From Desulfofalx alkaliphila DSM 12257 (GTDB lineage Bacteria; Bacillota; Desulfotomaculia; Desulfotomaculales; Desulfohalotomaculaceae): a DNA stretch of 45,760 bases. The stretch lies in NCBI RefSeq assembly GCF_000711975.1, contig NZ_KL544001.1, positions 1 through 45,760 of the forward strand. Direction: 5' to 3'. Under the pieces are notes generated by a model. The model was not told the DNA's origin. It saw only the letters and a program-made list of their open reading frames with translations, and did not search any database. How positions within the stretch are numbered: the first letter of the stretch is position 1; each line of letters begins with the position of its first letter. The position numbers and the translations under genes were made by a program. This document shows, one piece after another, positions 16,971 to 25,520 of the stretch.

Positions 16971-17696
16971 ATGCAGATAGATATAGTGAAGGATTATGAT
17001 ATCCTTAGCAAAAAGGCAGCCCAAATAATATCCGCCCAGATCATTCAAAAACCCAACAGTGTTTTGGGATTGGCAACGGGTTCCACCCCCATAGGAACCT
17101 ACAGGGAATTAGTTAGAATGTGCAAGGAAGGCATAATAAGTTTTGCGGATGTGGTAACCTTTAATTTGGATGAATATTATGGCCTGGATGAGGATGATCC
17201 CCAAAGTTATCATTATTTTATGAGAGAGTATCTTTTTAAAGAAATAGATATAAAAGATGCAAATGCCCATATTCTTGACGGAAAGGCAGCGGATGTGGAG
17301 GCAGAATGCCGGAGGTATGAAAACTGCATTAAGGAGGCCGGGGGCATTGATCTTCAATTGCTGGGTATTGGGCAGAACGGTCATATCGGTTTTAATGAGC
17401 CCGGTGAAAATTTTGAGGCCCTGACCCATCTGGTAAATCTGCACCCAGATACAATAAGAGCCAATGCCAGGTTCTTTAATTCCATAGATGAGGTACCCAC
17501 CCAGGCCATAACCATGGGTATAAAAACCATTATGCGGGCGAAAAAAATAGTACTTTTGGCCAACGGTGAAAGTAAGGCCGAAGCCATTTATCAAACGCTT
17601 AAAGGAAAGATTACACCCCGTGTACCGGCATCGGTGCTGCAGCTGCACCCGGATATTACTGTAATCATAGACGAAGCCGCAGCGGTTAAGCTGTAA
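16971..17696 (+). CDS. nagB: Glucosamine-6-phosphate deaminase
   Basis: Converts glucosamine 6-phosphate to fructose 6-phosphate and ammonia, the last step of amino-sugar breakdown. 241 residues, the short Bacillus-type length without the E. coli allosteric tail. Motifs: [11 protein letters not shown] (phosphate loop), FNLDEYYGL (catalytic Asp), and [14 protein letters not shown] (ring-opening His). Start ATG 16971 is behind AACGGAGGCG; an earlier in-frame start at 16923 has no such site. It is not linked to nagA or a sugar transporter. Amino sugars could come from wall turnover, in line with the glucosaminidase at 6204. Confidence 0.95.
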   Translation: MQIDIVKDYDILSKKAAQIISAQIIQKPNSVLGLATGSTPIGTYRELVRMCKEGIISFADVVTFNLDEYYGLDEDDPQSYHYFMREYLFKEIDIKDANAHILDGKAADVEAECRRYENCIKEAGGIDLQLLGIGQNGHIGFNEPGENFEALTHLVNLHPDTIRANARFFNSIDEVPTQAITMGIKTIMRAKKIVLLANGESKAEAIYQTLKGKITPRVPASVLQLHPDITVIIDEAAAVKL

Positions 17697-17806
17697 GGCG
17701 CCGGCTGTGGTCGGTCAGTTTAATTTTTACAAGGCCCCCCTTGCATAATTAGCCTGTCCTATGGCAAAATATATGACAAAAAAAGGATGTAAGGGGGCGT
17801 CGTTCT

Positions 17807-18142
17807 ATGGATGAAATATTAAAGGCAATGCAGGAAGTGGAGAAGTCCATGGCAAGAATCCGTAGAAAAATGTTCTCTGATTTTGACCGGCTGTTACCCG
17901 GCAGTTTTGAAAAAGACCATTTCGATTCATTTATCCGGGAAGCACCTTCAGCCAAAGGAGCCAATGTAAAAACTTTTAGGTACTACGCCAAAAGAGAGAT
18001 GGACAGTAGCGGCAAAGATGTTAGGGAAGTATATGTGGAAGCCGACGGGGATAAAAAGTACTGGAAAAAAGACGGCAACAAGGAATGGTTTGTGGAGCCA
18101 AACAAATTGCTTAACAAATTTTTGCCCGGAAAGAACAAATAA
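17807..18142 (+). CDS. Small conserved-looking protein of unknown function
   Basis: 111 residues, highly charged. A helical N-terminus (MDEILKAMQEVEKSMARIR) precedes a beta-rich part containing YYAKREMDSSGKDVREVYVE and a Lys/Trp-rich tail. There is no signal peptide, membrane segment or Cys motif. ATG 17807 is behind AAGGGGGCG, and a good terminator follows, so it is very likely a real monocistronic gene. I do not recognise the family. Confidence 0.7.
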   Translation: MDEILKAMQEVEKSMARIRRKMFSDFDRLLPGSFEKDHFDSFIREAPSAKGANVKTFRYYAKREMDSSGKDVREVYVEADGDKKYWKKDGNKEWFVEPNKLLNKFLPGKNK

Positions 18143-18150
18143 AATTTACC

Positions 18151-18187
18151 CCACCGATGGTATACCCTTGCCATTGGTGGATTTTTT
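18151..18187 (+). terminator. Terminator after the 111-residue gene
   Basis: A 10-bp stem with one G-U pair (18151-18160 with 18171-18180) followed by ATTTTTTATTT. Confidence 0.88.
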
Positions 18188-18216
18188 ATTTATTATTGAC
18201 TTAGCTTTGGAAGGGA

Positions 18217-18510
18217 ATGATTTATCTGCAATTACAATACGACTTGTTAATGGATGAATTTATTGCGGTGGCTGCAAGTATTAAAGACGGTTTTATTGCA
18301 CACCCCAGGGTACTTAAAGGCCTGGGATACAAAAAGGCAATATTACTGTCCTTGGCTGAGAAAAGAGAGTTCTCCCATTACTGCCAGATGCTTAAGGTAA
18401 ACGGCGGGCAGATTATTGAGAAAATAAATGCCATGTCGGAAGAGGAAGGTGAGCAGCTGGCCCGGGATATCTATTTACACTGGCAGCCTGAGGAAGAGGG
18501 CGGCAGGTAA
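18217..18510 (+). CDS. Small hypothetical protein
   Basis: 97 residues, soluble and mostly helical. The central part, GFIAHPRVLKGLGYKKAILL, is followed by EKREFSHYCQML and an acidic C-terminus. The start is uncertain. ATG 18217 is almost touching GGAAGGGA, and an ATG at 18250 (MDEFIAVAA) has no ribosome site. No known domain is recognised. It ends 20 bases before the T-box promoter. Confidence 0.55.
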   Translation: MIYLQLQYDLLMDEFIAVAASIKDGFIAHPRVLKGLGYKKAILLSLAEKREFSHYCQMLKVNGGQIIEKINAMSEEEGEQLARDIYLHWQPEEEGGR

Positions 18511-18530
18511 ATTTTTTCAAGAAATAGATA

Positions 18531-18559
18531 TTGACCCTTTTTTGTATTTGTGCTACCTT
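18531..18559 (+). promoter_or_regulatory. Promoter of the T-box leader
   Basis: TTGACC (18531-18536), a 17-base spacer, and an extended -10, TGCTACCTT (18551-18559). Confidence 0.5.
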
Positions 18560-18574
18560 TAAATACAAGTAAGA

Positions 18575-18845
18575 TATCTTAATGACTGTGATGGAGAAAA
18601 GTAGGTCAGCTTCAGCCTTCCAGGGAGAAGAAACCGTGACTGTAAGTTTCTTTAAGGTGTGACTGATTGAAGTTCTCTCCGGAGTCGCCACGCTGAAATA
18701 GCAGTAGGTGTGGCCGGGTTCCCGCCGTTAAAAGGGAAGAGGTATCGGATTATATGTCCTGTACCGGTAAAGGCGGCTTTAAGCAATTAGGGTGGTACCG
18801 CGAAATCTGGCATTTCGTCCCTTGGGGATGAAATGCTTTTTTAGT
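18575..18845 (+). ncRNA. T-box leader: stem I, antiterminator 1 and terminator 1
   Basis: A T-box senses uncharged tRNA by pairing a specifier codon with the anticodon and the T-box bulge with the tRNA acceptor end. Visible parts are the stem I base (GGAGA near 18592 with TCTCC near 18678), the AGTA motif of the specifier loop (18598-18602 region), the T-box AGGGTGGTACCGCG (18789-18802), and a terminator (18810-18821 with 18825-18836, then T6). The 3' side of the specifier loop, TGATTGAAGTTC, allows more than one codon (ATT, TTG or GTT). No TGG is seen there, so the amino acid is left open. Confidence 0.9.
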
Positions 18846-18957
18846 TTACCGGCAGGGTATGGTATTCCTGTACCTTTCTATGAGTGGGCTTTTTAGCCAA
18901 TTAGGGTGGTACCGCGAAATTACTCTTTCGTCCCTATGGGGGTGAAGGAGTTTTTTG
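18846..18957 (+). ncRNA. Second T-box expression platform without its own stem I
   Basis: A second AGGGTGGTACCGCG (18903-18916) is followed by a second terminator (about 18922-18934 with 18938-18951, then T6). Only about 55 bases separate it from terminator 1, too few for a full stem I. The 20-odd bases before each T-box are alike (GGCTTT...CAATTAGGGTGG), so it looks like a partial duplication of the antiterminator unit. Confidence 0.88.
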
Positions 18958-19042
18958 TTTTGAAGGGGGGCGATTATTTTTGAATTAGAAGGGATATGCG
19001 CAAGCGCTGAAATTATAATTACTAAATTAGGGAGGTTAAAAA

Positions 19043-20026
19043 ATGAAAAAAATCATCTTGTCATTAATGGTTGTTTTAATGGCTCTTACCTTGATGGCCT
19101 GCGGCGGGGAGGAACCCGAGGCGGCAGAGGACAAAGTAAACTTAGGTATTATTCAGGTGGCTGAGCACCCCTCTTTAGACGTGGCCCGTCAGGGATTCTT
19201 AGATGTGCTCAGTGAAAACGGCTACCTTGAGGGTGAAAACCTGGCAGTGGATTATCAAAATGCCCAGGGAGACCAGGCTAACTTGCAAACCATAGCCCGT
19301 AAATTTGTTCAGGATGAGTGTGACTTGGTGCTGGCCATAGCCACACAATCTGCAGTGACAATGGCCAATGAAACCGGCGATATACCAATTTTAATTACCG
19401 CCGTTACCGACCCGGTCACCGCCAAGCTGGTTGAAAGCTTAGAAAGGCCGGGCACCAACGTCACCGGAACCACCGATATCAACCCGGTTAAAGAACAACT
19501 GCAGCTGGTTAAAGAAATTGTTCCCGGTGCAGAAAAGGTCGGTGTTATTTACAACTCCAGTGAAGTAAACTCCCAGGTACAGGTGGATCTTGCGGACCAA
19601 GCTGCCCCGGAACTGGGCTTAGAACTGGTGAAAGTAACGGTTACCGCCAGCAGTGAAGTGATGCAGGCCGCCCAATCATTGGTTGGCAGGGTTGATGCAA
19701 TCTATCTTCCCACCGACAACATGGTTATTTCTTCCTTGGCGGCGGTGATTGGGGTGGCTGAAGAGAACAAGATTCCCGTTATTAGCGCAGAATCCAATTC
19801 TGTGGAAAACGGGGCGGTGGCCACCATTGGTATTGATTACTACCAATTGGGCCGCACCACCGGGGAAATGGCCCTGCGGGTGCTAAAGGGTGAAGAACCG
19901 CAAAACATGGCTATCCAGAGCCAGCCCGGTTCTGATATTGTAATTAATTTGCAGGCGGCAGAGCGAATGGGTGTCACCGTTTCAGAGGACTTAAAGAATA
20001 AGCAAATTAAAATAATTAATGAATAA
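19043..20026 (+). CDS. ABC importer substrate-binding lipoprotein (TrpX-like)
   Basis: 327 residues of the ABC_sub_bind family. The signal peptide ends in a lipobox, TLMAC (about residues 16-20), so the protein is lipid-anchored outside. The two lobes show IATQSAVTMANETGDIPILI and AVTDPVTAKLVESLERPGTN features, and SAESNSVENGAVATIGIDYYQLG near the end is split here between lobes. In Firmicutes this family with its permease and ATPase is often annotated as a tryptophan transporter (TrpXYZ). The T-box shows that the cargo is probably an amino acid or precursor, but the specifier does not clearly support Trp. ATG follows TTAGGGAGG. Confidence 0.88.
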   Translation: MKKIILSLMVVLMALTLMACGGEEPEAAEDKVNLGIIQVAEHPSLDVARQGFLDVLSENGYLEGENLAVDYQNAQGDQANLQTIARKFVQDECDLVLAIATQSAVTMANETGDIPILITAVTDPVTAKLVESLERPGTNVTGTTDINPVKEQLQLVKEIVPGAEKVGVIYNSSEVNSQVQVDLADQAAPELGLELVKVTVTASSEVMQAAQSLVGRVDAIYLPTDNMVISSLAAVIGVAEENKIPVISAESNSVENGAVATIGIDYYQLGRTTGEMALRVLKGEEPQNMAIQSQPGSDIVINLQAAERMGVTVSEDLKNKQIKIINE

Positions 20027-20038
20027 AAGGTGATATAA

Positions 20039-20980
20039 GTGACAGCTACTGTATGGCTAGGTGTACTGGAGCAAGGTTTATTATGGGGTATTATGGTGTT
20101 AGGGGTATACATTACCTTTAGGGTGTTGAACTTTCCGGACCTAACGGTGGACGGCGGTTTTACACTGGGGGCGGCGGTGGCAGCCCGAATGATATTGGAT
20201 GGCCACGACCCCTGGCTGGCCACCTCTTTGGCCCTGGTCTGCGGGATGATGGCCGGCTTGGTTACAGGGTTTTTAAATACCAAGCTGCGCATTCCGCCGC
20301 TTTTGGCAGGCATTTTAATGATGATTGCGCTGTACTCTATCAATTTGCGGGTGATGGGCAATAAGTCAATGCTGTCCCTCTTGCGCATTGATACCGTCTA
20401 TACCGATGTGGCCGGCATCGGCGCGCCCCAGGCATTGGCGGTGACATGCCTGGGTTTGGCGGCTGTAACCTTAATCGGTTATTTGCTATACACCTTTTTA
20501 CAAACTGAAGTGGGCATGGCTTTACGGGCCACCGGCGATAACGAGCAAATGATTAGAAGTTTGGGCGTCAATACCGATGCCAGTAAAACCATGGGTTTGG
20601 CATTGGGCAACGGTTTGGTGGCCCTAAGCGGGGCCATGGTGGCCCAGTACCAGGGTTACAGTGATGTTCAAATGGGCATCGGCATGATTGTGGTGGGCCT
20701 TGCTTCGGTAATTGTGGGTGAAGTGGTCTTTGGCAAGGGCACCTTGCTGCGGGCTCTGGTGGCGGTGGTAATGGGTTCCATTATTTACCGGGCGGTAATT
20801 GCCCTGGTGATGCGCATGGGCCTGCCCACCACCGACTTAAAGCTGTTCACCGCCCTCTTGGTGGTGCTGGCCATGTCATCCCCCATCATAAAAGAAAAAC
20901 TGTCCCTTAACTTCAACTGGTTTAACGGCAAGGAGGGTGTGCAGCGTGCTACAAATGACCGACGTATACAAAACCTTTAA
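20039..20980 (+). CDS. ABC importer permease (TrpY-like)
   Basis: 313 residues with about eight to nine hydrophobic segments, of the LIV/ribose-type permease superfamily (BPD_transp_2). GVYITFRVLNFPDLTVDGGF near the N-terminus and MALRATGDNEQMIRSLGVNT (the cytoplasmic EAA-like loop, around residue 160-180) are typical of the partner of TrpX-type binding proteins. GTG 20039 is behind AAAGGTGAT, 12 bases after the binding-protein gene. It is the second gene of the T-box operon. Confidence 0.9.
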   Translation: MTATVWLGVLEQGLLWGIMVLGVYITFRVLNFPDLTVDGGFTLGAAVAARMILDGHDPWLATSLALVCGMMAGLVTGFLNTKLRIPPLLAGILMMIALYSINLRVMGNKSMLSLLRIDTVYTDVAGIGAPQALAVTCLGLAAVTLIGYLLYTFLQTEVGMALRATGDNEQMIRSLGVNTDASKTMGLALGNGLVALSGAMVAQYQGYSDVQMGIGMIVVGLASVIVGEVVFGKGTLLRALVAVVMGSIIYRAVIALVMRMGLPTTDLKLFTALLVVLAMSSPIIKEKLSLNFNWFNGKEGVQRATNDRRIQNL

Positions 20981-21743
20981 TGCCGGCAGCGTCAATGAAC
21001 GTCTGGCCCTAAACGGTGTATCCCTTAAACTGGCCCCGGGGGATGTGGTAACGGTAATTGGGGGCAATGGTGCCGGCAAATCCACTTTGCTAAATATCAT
21101 TGCCGGGGTATATCCGCTGGACAGCGGCACCATAACCATTGATAACAATGCCATTGAGACCCTGGCGGAACACGCAAGGGCCACCTTTATCGGCAGGGTG
21201 TTTCAAGACCCCATGAGGGGCACTGCCGCCTCTATGACCATTGAAGAAAACCTGGCCATGGCAGTAAAAAGAGGTACCCGGCGCAGGTTAAGCCGGGGAA
21301 TTAAAAAAAAGGATCGGGAATTTTTCCGGGAACAGCTGGCCCAGTTGGGTTTAGGGCTGGAAGACCGCTTGACCACCACCGTGGGTTTATTATCCGGCGG
21401 TCAGCGCCAGGCCTTGACCCTGCTAATGGCAACCCTGGTGCCCCCAAAGCTGTTGCTGCTGGATGAACATACCGCAGCCCTGGATCCCAATACCGCCCAA
21501 AAGGTGTTGGAACTTACCGAAAGGATTGTCAGGGATAATAAACTGACCACCTTGATGGTTACCCATAACATGGAGGATGCCCTGCGCATTGGCAACCGCA
21601 CCATTATGATGCATGAAGGTAAAATCATATTAGACTTAAGCGGTAGGGAAAGGGCCAACACCACCATTCCTGATTTGTTGGCAATGTTCAAGAAAGCCAG
21701 CGGGCAATCGCTGGCCAACGACAGGATGCTGCTTGGCGGTTAA
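20946..21743 (+). CDS. ABC importer ATP-binding protein (TrpZ-like)
   Basis: 265 residues with all ABC ATPase motifs: Walker A GGNGAGKST (about 39-47), signature LSGGQRQAL (about 148-156), and Walker B LLLLDEHTAALDP (about 169-181). His after the catalytic Glu replaces the usual Pro, which is common in this subfamily. The likely start is GTG 20946, nine bases after AGGAGG. The gene overlaps the permease end by 35 bases, so translation is coupled. A strong terminator follows, closing the three-gene operon. Confidence 0.92.
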   Translation: MLQMTDVYKTFNAGSVNERLALNGVSLKLAPGDVVTVIGGNGAGKSTLLNIIAGVYPLDSGTITIDNNAIETLAEHARATFIGRVFQDPMRGTAASMTIEENLAMAVKRGTRRRLSRGIKKKDREFFREQLAQLGLGLEDRLTTTVGLLSGGQRQALTLLMATLVPPKLLLLDEHTAALDPNTAQKVLELTERIVRDNKLTTLMVTHNMEDALRIGNRTIMMHEGKIILDLSGRERANTTIPDLLAMFKKASGQSLANDRMLLGG

Positions 21744-21768
21744 AAACCTTTTCATAGCTTGCTTACCG

Positions 21769-21799
21769 GTGGCGGACAATTATAGTCCGCCACTTTTTT
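21769..21799 (+). terminator. Terminator of the T-box ABC operon
   Basis: A perfect 9-bp stem (21769-21777 with 21785-21793) and T6. Confidence 0.92.
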
Positions 21800-21887
21800 A
21801 TGTCAATTTATTTTAAGTATAAACCGGCTTAAAATTACCAACTTTATATAGTAGCACCTTTAGACCTTAAAACAGTGGGGGTTAACT

Positions 21888-22913
21888 ATGGTGAATTACA
21901 AAAGCCTGATAAAAAATAACCTGTGGCTACAGCTACTGCTGGCCCTTTTGGCCATCTGGTTGGTAATCACCCTTATATTTTTCTTTCACCACCGGGTTGT
22001 TGCCAGAACGGTGGAAATACCGGGCTGGCAATTGGACGAAGCCCAAAACTTAGGGGTACAGATTAAAAAAATCAGTGTTTATGACTGGCAAAGGGCGCCC
22101 GGTTATTACCAAGGCATGGCTGGGCTGGGCCCCCTGTGGTCCTTGGGTCACCGCTTACAGGGGGAGGTGGCCGAAGGCTATTTTCAGGCCGCCGGTGCCA
22201 TTGCCGCCTATTACAGCCGTCCCTATCAAAAAACAGAGGGCTATCGCATAGAAGTAGCGGGCGCCTATTTAAACGAGGGTTATACCCAGCCGCCCCGGTT
22301 TACCGTCACCGTCAATGAAGATCTGGTTATTGAAGAGGACAGTTTTACTTTGGATGTGGAAGAGGGCGGCAAGCTCAGTTATTTTACCGCCACAGCCCAT
22401 GCGGACGTCGATGGGATTACCCACCTGGATGTGCAGTACCACCGGGAAGGGCAGGAGGGCCCAAAAGAAACGGCAGAGAACTTTGAGGTGGAATTGTATA
22501 CCGCCTTTAATGGGCCCCTAGGCTACTCCCGCCGGTACAACCCCGAAGGGACGGTTGTGGAATTTATAAAAGACTATCAGGAGGGGAGTAAAAAGGCCCA
22601 AAGATATGTTGGGCAATGGGAAAAGACAGATAAGGGCGGGGCCAGGCAAGTTCTCCGGGCCAATGAAAAGGGGCAATTTCCCTGGAAAAACCTGCAGTGG
22701 ATGCAAAAGGAAAAGAAACCCTGGTCTATCCAACGGCCCATTACAGAATACCTGGGGGAGCTTAAGGGTATAGCCGATGTTTTTGCTGTTACTTTAAGGT
22801 ATGTGTCCTTGGAAGAAAAATCCGGCGCTGCGGAAACAATGGGTGAACAAAAATTTTACCTGGTGGAGGAAGGGAACCGCTGGAAAATTATTGATGTCAG
22901 CCCTTTAAATTAA
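21888..22913 (+). CDS. Membrane-anchored extracytoplasmic protein, unknown function
   Basis: 341 residues. One strong N-terminal membrane segment (about 13-33, rich in Leu/Ile/Phe) is preceded by Lys, and no cleavage site is visible, so it is probably a type II anchored protein facing outside. The rest is soluble and rich in Tyr, Trp and acidic residues, with a beta-rich end (KFYLVEEGNRWKIIDVSPLN) resembling NTF2/Cystatin-like C-terminal strands seen in surface proteins. I do not recognise the family. ATG 21888 is behind TGGGGGTT. It is a single gene between two terminated units. Confidence 0.7.
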   Translation: MVNYKSLIKNNLWLQLLLALLAIWLVITLIFFFHHRVVARTVEIPGWQLDEAQNLGVQIKKISVYDWQRAPGYYQGMAGLGPLWSLGHRLQGEVAEGYFQAAGAIAAYYSRPYQKTEGYRIEVAGAYLNEGYTQPPRFTVTVNEDLVIEEDSFTLDVEEGGKLSYFTATAHADVDGITHLDVQYHREGQEGPKETAENFEVELYTAFNGPLGYSRRYNPEGTVVEFIKDYQEGSKKAQRYVGQWEKTDKGGARQVLRANEKGQFPWKNLQWMQKEKKPWSIQRPITEYLGELKGIADVFAVTLRYVSLEEKSGAAETMGEQKFYLVEEGNRWKIIDVSPLN

Positions 22914-23117
22914 AGTATTAATTGCTCAATGGCCGGTGGACAAGCAAAAAATTTAATAAAAAAGATAATTTTGACATACAGCTGACTTTCCCCTATTGCC
23001 AGATCATGTTATTATAGTTACGAGAGTCAGTTTCTATGTATATTATTAAAGATATTTATAAGCATACTCTCCATTCGACTAGAGGTTTGGCAAAAATGGC
23101 CTATGGAGGGATGAACA

Positions 23118-24116
23118 ATGAGTTTGATGAGTAGAATCTTTTCCCTGGTAAGCTGGTCCCTGGACTGGATGCAGGTGGAGGTATCTACCTATTGTGATGC
23201 TTCCTGCGTCTACTGTCCCCGCACCGTCTATAGCGATGCCTGGATCAACAGGCAAATGCAACTGGACACCTATAAAAAGCTGCTGCCGGTATTTAAAAAG
23301 ACCAAGCAGATTTACTTGCAGGGCTGGGGAGAGCCCTTTCTCAACCCGGATTTCTTTGAAATGGTAAGGCTGGCAAAGCAGATGGACTGCTACGTGGGTA
23401 CCACCACAAACGGCATGTTAATTGACGAACTTAAGGCCCGGAAAATAGTGTCCAGCGGCCTGGATCTTATTACCATTCCCTTGGCATCCACCGATGAAAA
23501 GAATGATACTATCCGGGTGGGTACCAATATTGAACAGATACTTAATAACATTCAACTGATTAATAAAGCCAAAGAAAAGGCCGGTTCAGCCTATCCCAAA
23601 ATCAACATTGCCTATATGCTGTTGGCCTCCCACCTGGAAAGTGCCAAGGATTTGCCAAAGCTGCTCAAGGGTTTGGGAGTAAATGAGGTGGAAATACAAA
23701 CTTTAGATTTTGTTCCCACCCCCCTCTTGGAAGAAGAGTCACTGCTCTTATGTGAAGGCAGCAGTGTAGCAAAATACCTGGACGCTATGGTTAAGCAGGC
23801 AGGGGAAACCGGCATTGGCATTCACTACCGCAAAAGAAATGTCAGTGGGCAGTTTAATTGGTGCACAGAAAACATCCAGCGGGCACTGTACATTTCCTCC
23901 TCCGGCGACGTTTCGCCCTGTGTGTTTTCTAACATACCCTTAAAGCATGATAAAGCCCTGGCCTATGCCTACCAACCCTTAACCTTTGGCAATGTGCGAG
24001 ATGATAAGTTATTGGATATATGGTGCCAAAAGGATTACGCCCGCTTCCGCCGCACCTTTGAGGTGGGACAACTGGTTAGCCAATGTCAAACCTGTGCCAT
24101 GTTAGATTGTAAATAG
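23118..24116 (+). CDS. Radical SAM/SPASM-domain protein
   Basis: 332 residues. The radical SAM cluster CDASCVYC (Cys26, Cys30, Cys33) binds a [4Fe-4S] cluster that splits S-adenosylmethionine. YLQGWGEPFLNPD is the conserved GE-type motif. The C-terminus has SPASM-like cysteines (SGDVSPCVFSN, then Cys323, Cys326, Cys331 in CQTCAMLDC), which usually bind extra Fe-S clusters. SPASM proteins mature peptides, enzymes or cofactors; the target here is unknown. ATG 23118 follows GGAGGGATGAACA. The 200-base upstream leader has inverted repeats and a 32-codon overlapping ORF. Confidence 0.9.
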   Translation: MSLMSRIFSLVSWSLDWMQVEVSTYCDASCVYCPRTVYSDAWINRQMQLDTYKKLLPVFKKTKQIYLQGWGEPFLNPDFFEMVRLAKQMDCYVGTTTNGMLIDELKARKIVSSGLDLITIPLASTDEKNDTIRVGTNIEQILNNIQLINKAKEKAGSAYPKINIAYMLLASHLESAKDLPKLLKGLGVNEVEIQTLDFVPTPLLEEESLLLCEGSSVAKYLDAMVKQAGETGIGIHYRKRNVSGQFNWCTENIQRALYISSSGDVSPCVFSNIPLKHDKALAYAYQPLTFGNVRDDKLLDIWCQKDYARFRRTFEVGQLVSQCQTCAMLDCK

Positions 24117-24130
24117 AAAATGCTTTAAAA

Positions 24131-24155
24131 AGACCGACATCAGTCGGTCTTTTTT
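24131..24155 (+). terminator. Terminator of the radical SAM gene
   Basis: A perfect 7-bp stem (24131-24137 with 24144-24150) extended by A-T pairs and a T-run. The next promoter's -35 follows at once. Confidence 0.88.
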
Positions 24156-24157
24156 GC

Positions 24158-24211
24158 TTGACAAGGGCGCTCCGGGGCGCTTATACTGTGTATATAGAGA
24201 ATACACAGTAT
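24158..24211 (+). promoter_or_regulatory. Promoter and operator of the gntR-ABC operon
   Basis: TTGACA (24158-24163), an 18-base spacer, and TATACT (24182-24187). A perfect 11-bp inverted repeat, ATACTGTGTAT (24183-24193) with ATACACAGTAT (24201-24211), overlaps the -10. It is the likely site of the GntR protein encoded next, giving autorepression. Confidence 0.85.
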
Positions 24212-24232
24212 AATGGGTGGGGGATAAATCTA

Positions 24233-24634
24233 ATGTATATACCGATAATAAAAAACAGTCCTAAACCTGCCTATCAGCAAATAATTGATAGCATTAGAAA
24301 AAGAATATTAACCGGGGAATTAATGGCCGATGAAGAACTGCCCTCCATTCGCCGGCTGGCCAAAAACACCAAGGTCAGTATCATCACCGTGCGCCGCTCC
24401 TACGGCGATCTGGAAAGGGAAGGTTTGATTTACAGTAGGCCGGGTATGGGCTATTATGTGTCAGAGTTTAACCAACAAATGCTGGATGATGCAAAAATAA
24501 AATTAATTACACCCCTGCTGCAGGAGGTGGTGAATACCGCCAAGGAGCTGCAGCTAAATGAAAAAAAGGTAAAGGATTTATTAAATAAAATGTTAGAAGA
24601 AAAAGTGCAGAAAGGGGGCCGGCCCAATGGATAG
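24233..24634 (+). CDS. GntR-family regulator, YtrA subfamily
   Basis: 133 residues. The N-terminal winged helix holds PAYQQIIDSIRKRILTGEL and LPSIRRLAKNTKVSIITVRR, followed by the DLEREGLIYSRPGMGYYV wing. A short helical dimerisation tail (about 75-130) replaces the large ligand domain, which is the hallmark of the YtrA group. Members repress adjacent ABC exporter operons, often in response to cell-wall antibiotics. Start ATG 24233 is behind GGGTGGGGG; an upstream frame would begin inside the promoter. It overlaps the next gene by eight bases. Confidence 0.9.
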   Translation: MYIPIIKNSPKPAYQQIIDSIRKRILTGELMADEELPSIRRLAKNTKVSIITVRRSYGDLEREGLIYSRPGMGYYVSEFNQQMLDDAKIKLITPLLQEVVNTAKELQLNEKKVKDLLNKMLEEKVQKGGRPNG

Positions 24635-25520
24635 TTATGCAATTAAGACCACTGAGCTCAGTAAAAAATATAAGGGGAAAACGGTAGTTTCAGGGCTGGA
24701 TTTAAGTGTGCCCAAAGAAAGTGTCTTTGCCTTTTTAGGGCCTAACGGTGCCGGTAAAACCACCACCATAAAAATGCTGCTGGGCCTAATAAAACCCTCT
24801 GCCGGTAAAGTTTGGCTCTTGGGTCAAGGGGTGGATGACAGCAAGGTGAGACAAAGGGTGGGCTATGTGCCAGATAACCCGGAGTTTTATGGCTACCTGA
24901 ATGCCCTTGATTTGGTGCGCTTATGTAAATCCCTGTATAGCAGCTGGGATGATGGTTTGGTGGAAAAGATATTTCATTTGATGGATATTCCTAAAAAAAC
25001 AAAGGCAAAGCACCTATCCCGGGGGCAAAAGGCAGCCATTGCCCTGGCCCTGGCCATGGGTCCCCGGCCGGATTTAATTATTTTAGATGAACCGGCCACC
25101 CAATTTGATCCTGTTAAAAGGCAGGCCTACTATTCGCTCTTGTTTGAGGATGTGGTGGCGGCAGGGGGCACCGTATTTTTAGCCACCCACCAATTAAGTG
25201 AGGTGGAGCGCTTTGCCGATTACGCAGCTTTTATTAATAGGGGCAAATTACTGACGGTAAAGCCGGTTGCTGAACTGGTGCTTAGCGAAAAACGCATAAG
25301 GGTGGTGTTTCAGGGGGAAGCTCCCGATGATATTGAAAGGTGGACCGGGGTAAGGCGAGTTGAACGCCAGGGGAAAAGTTATATGCTGACGGTGACAGAA
25401 AATGTTGAAGATATCTACCAAAGACTGCAGCAATTACCCCACTTTGCCTTAGAACTGATCGATATGGATTTGGAGGATATCTTTTTAGAGCATGCCGGCG
25501 ATAGGAGGGTCGACAGATGA
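24627..25520 (+). CDS. ABC transporter ATP-binding protein (YtrB-like)
   Basis: 297 residues. Walker A GPNGAGKTT (about 37-45), a variant signature LSRGQKAAIALAL (about 130), Walker B DLIILDEPATQFDP (about 148-161) and the switch His (FLATHQLSEVE) are all present, so it should be an active ATPase. The C-terminal ~80 residues form a regulatory extension typical of bacterial efflux-type ABC subunits. It is the second gene of the GntR operon and overlaps both neighbours, indicating coupled translation. The substrate is unknown; antibiotic or peptide export or stress response is inferred from the YtrA-type context. Confidence 0.9.
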   Translation: MDSYAIKTTELSKKYKGKTVVSGLDLSVPKESVFAFLGPNGAGKTTTIKMLLGLIKPSAGKVWLLGQGVDDSKVRQRVGYVPDNPEFYGYLNALDLVRLCKSLYSSWDDGLVEKIFHLMDIPKKTKAKHLSRGQKAAIALALAMGPRPDLIILDEPATQFDPVKRQAYYSLLFEDVVAAGGTVFLATHQLSEVERFADYAAFINRGKLLTVKPVAELVLSEKRIRVVFQGEAPDDIERWTGVRRVERQGKSYMLTVTENVEDIYQRLQQLPHFALELIDMDLEDIFLEHAGDRRVDR

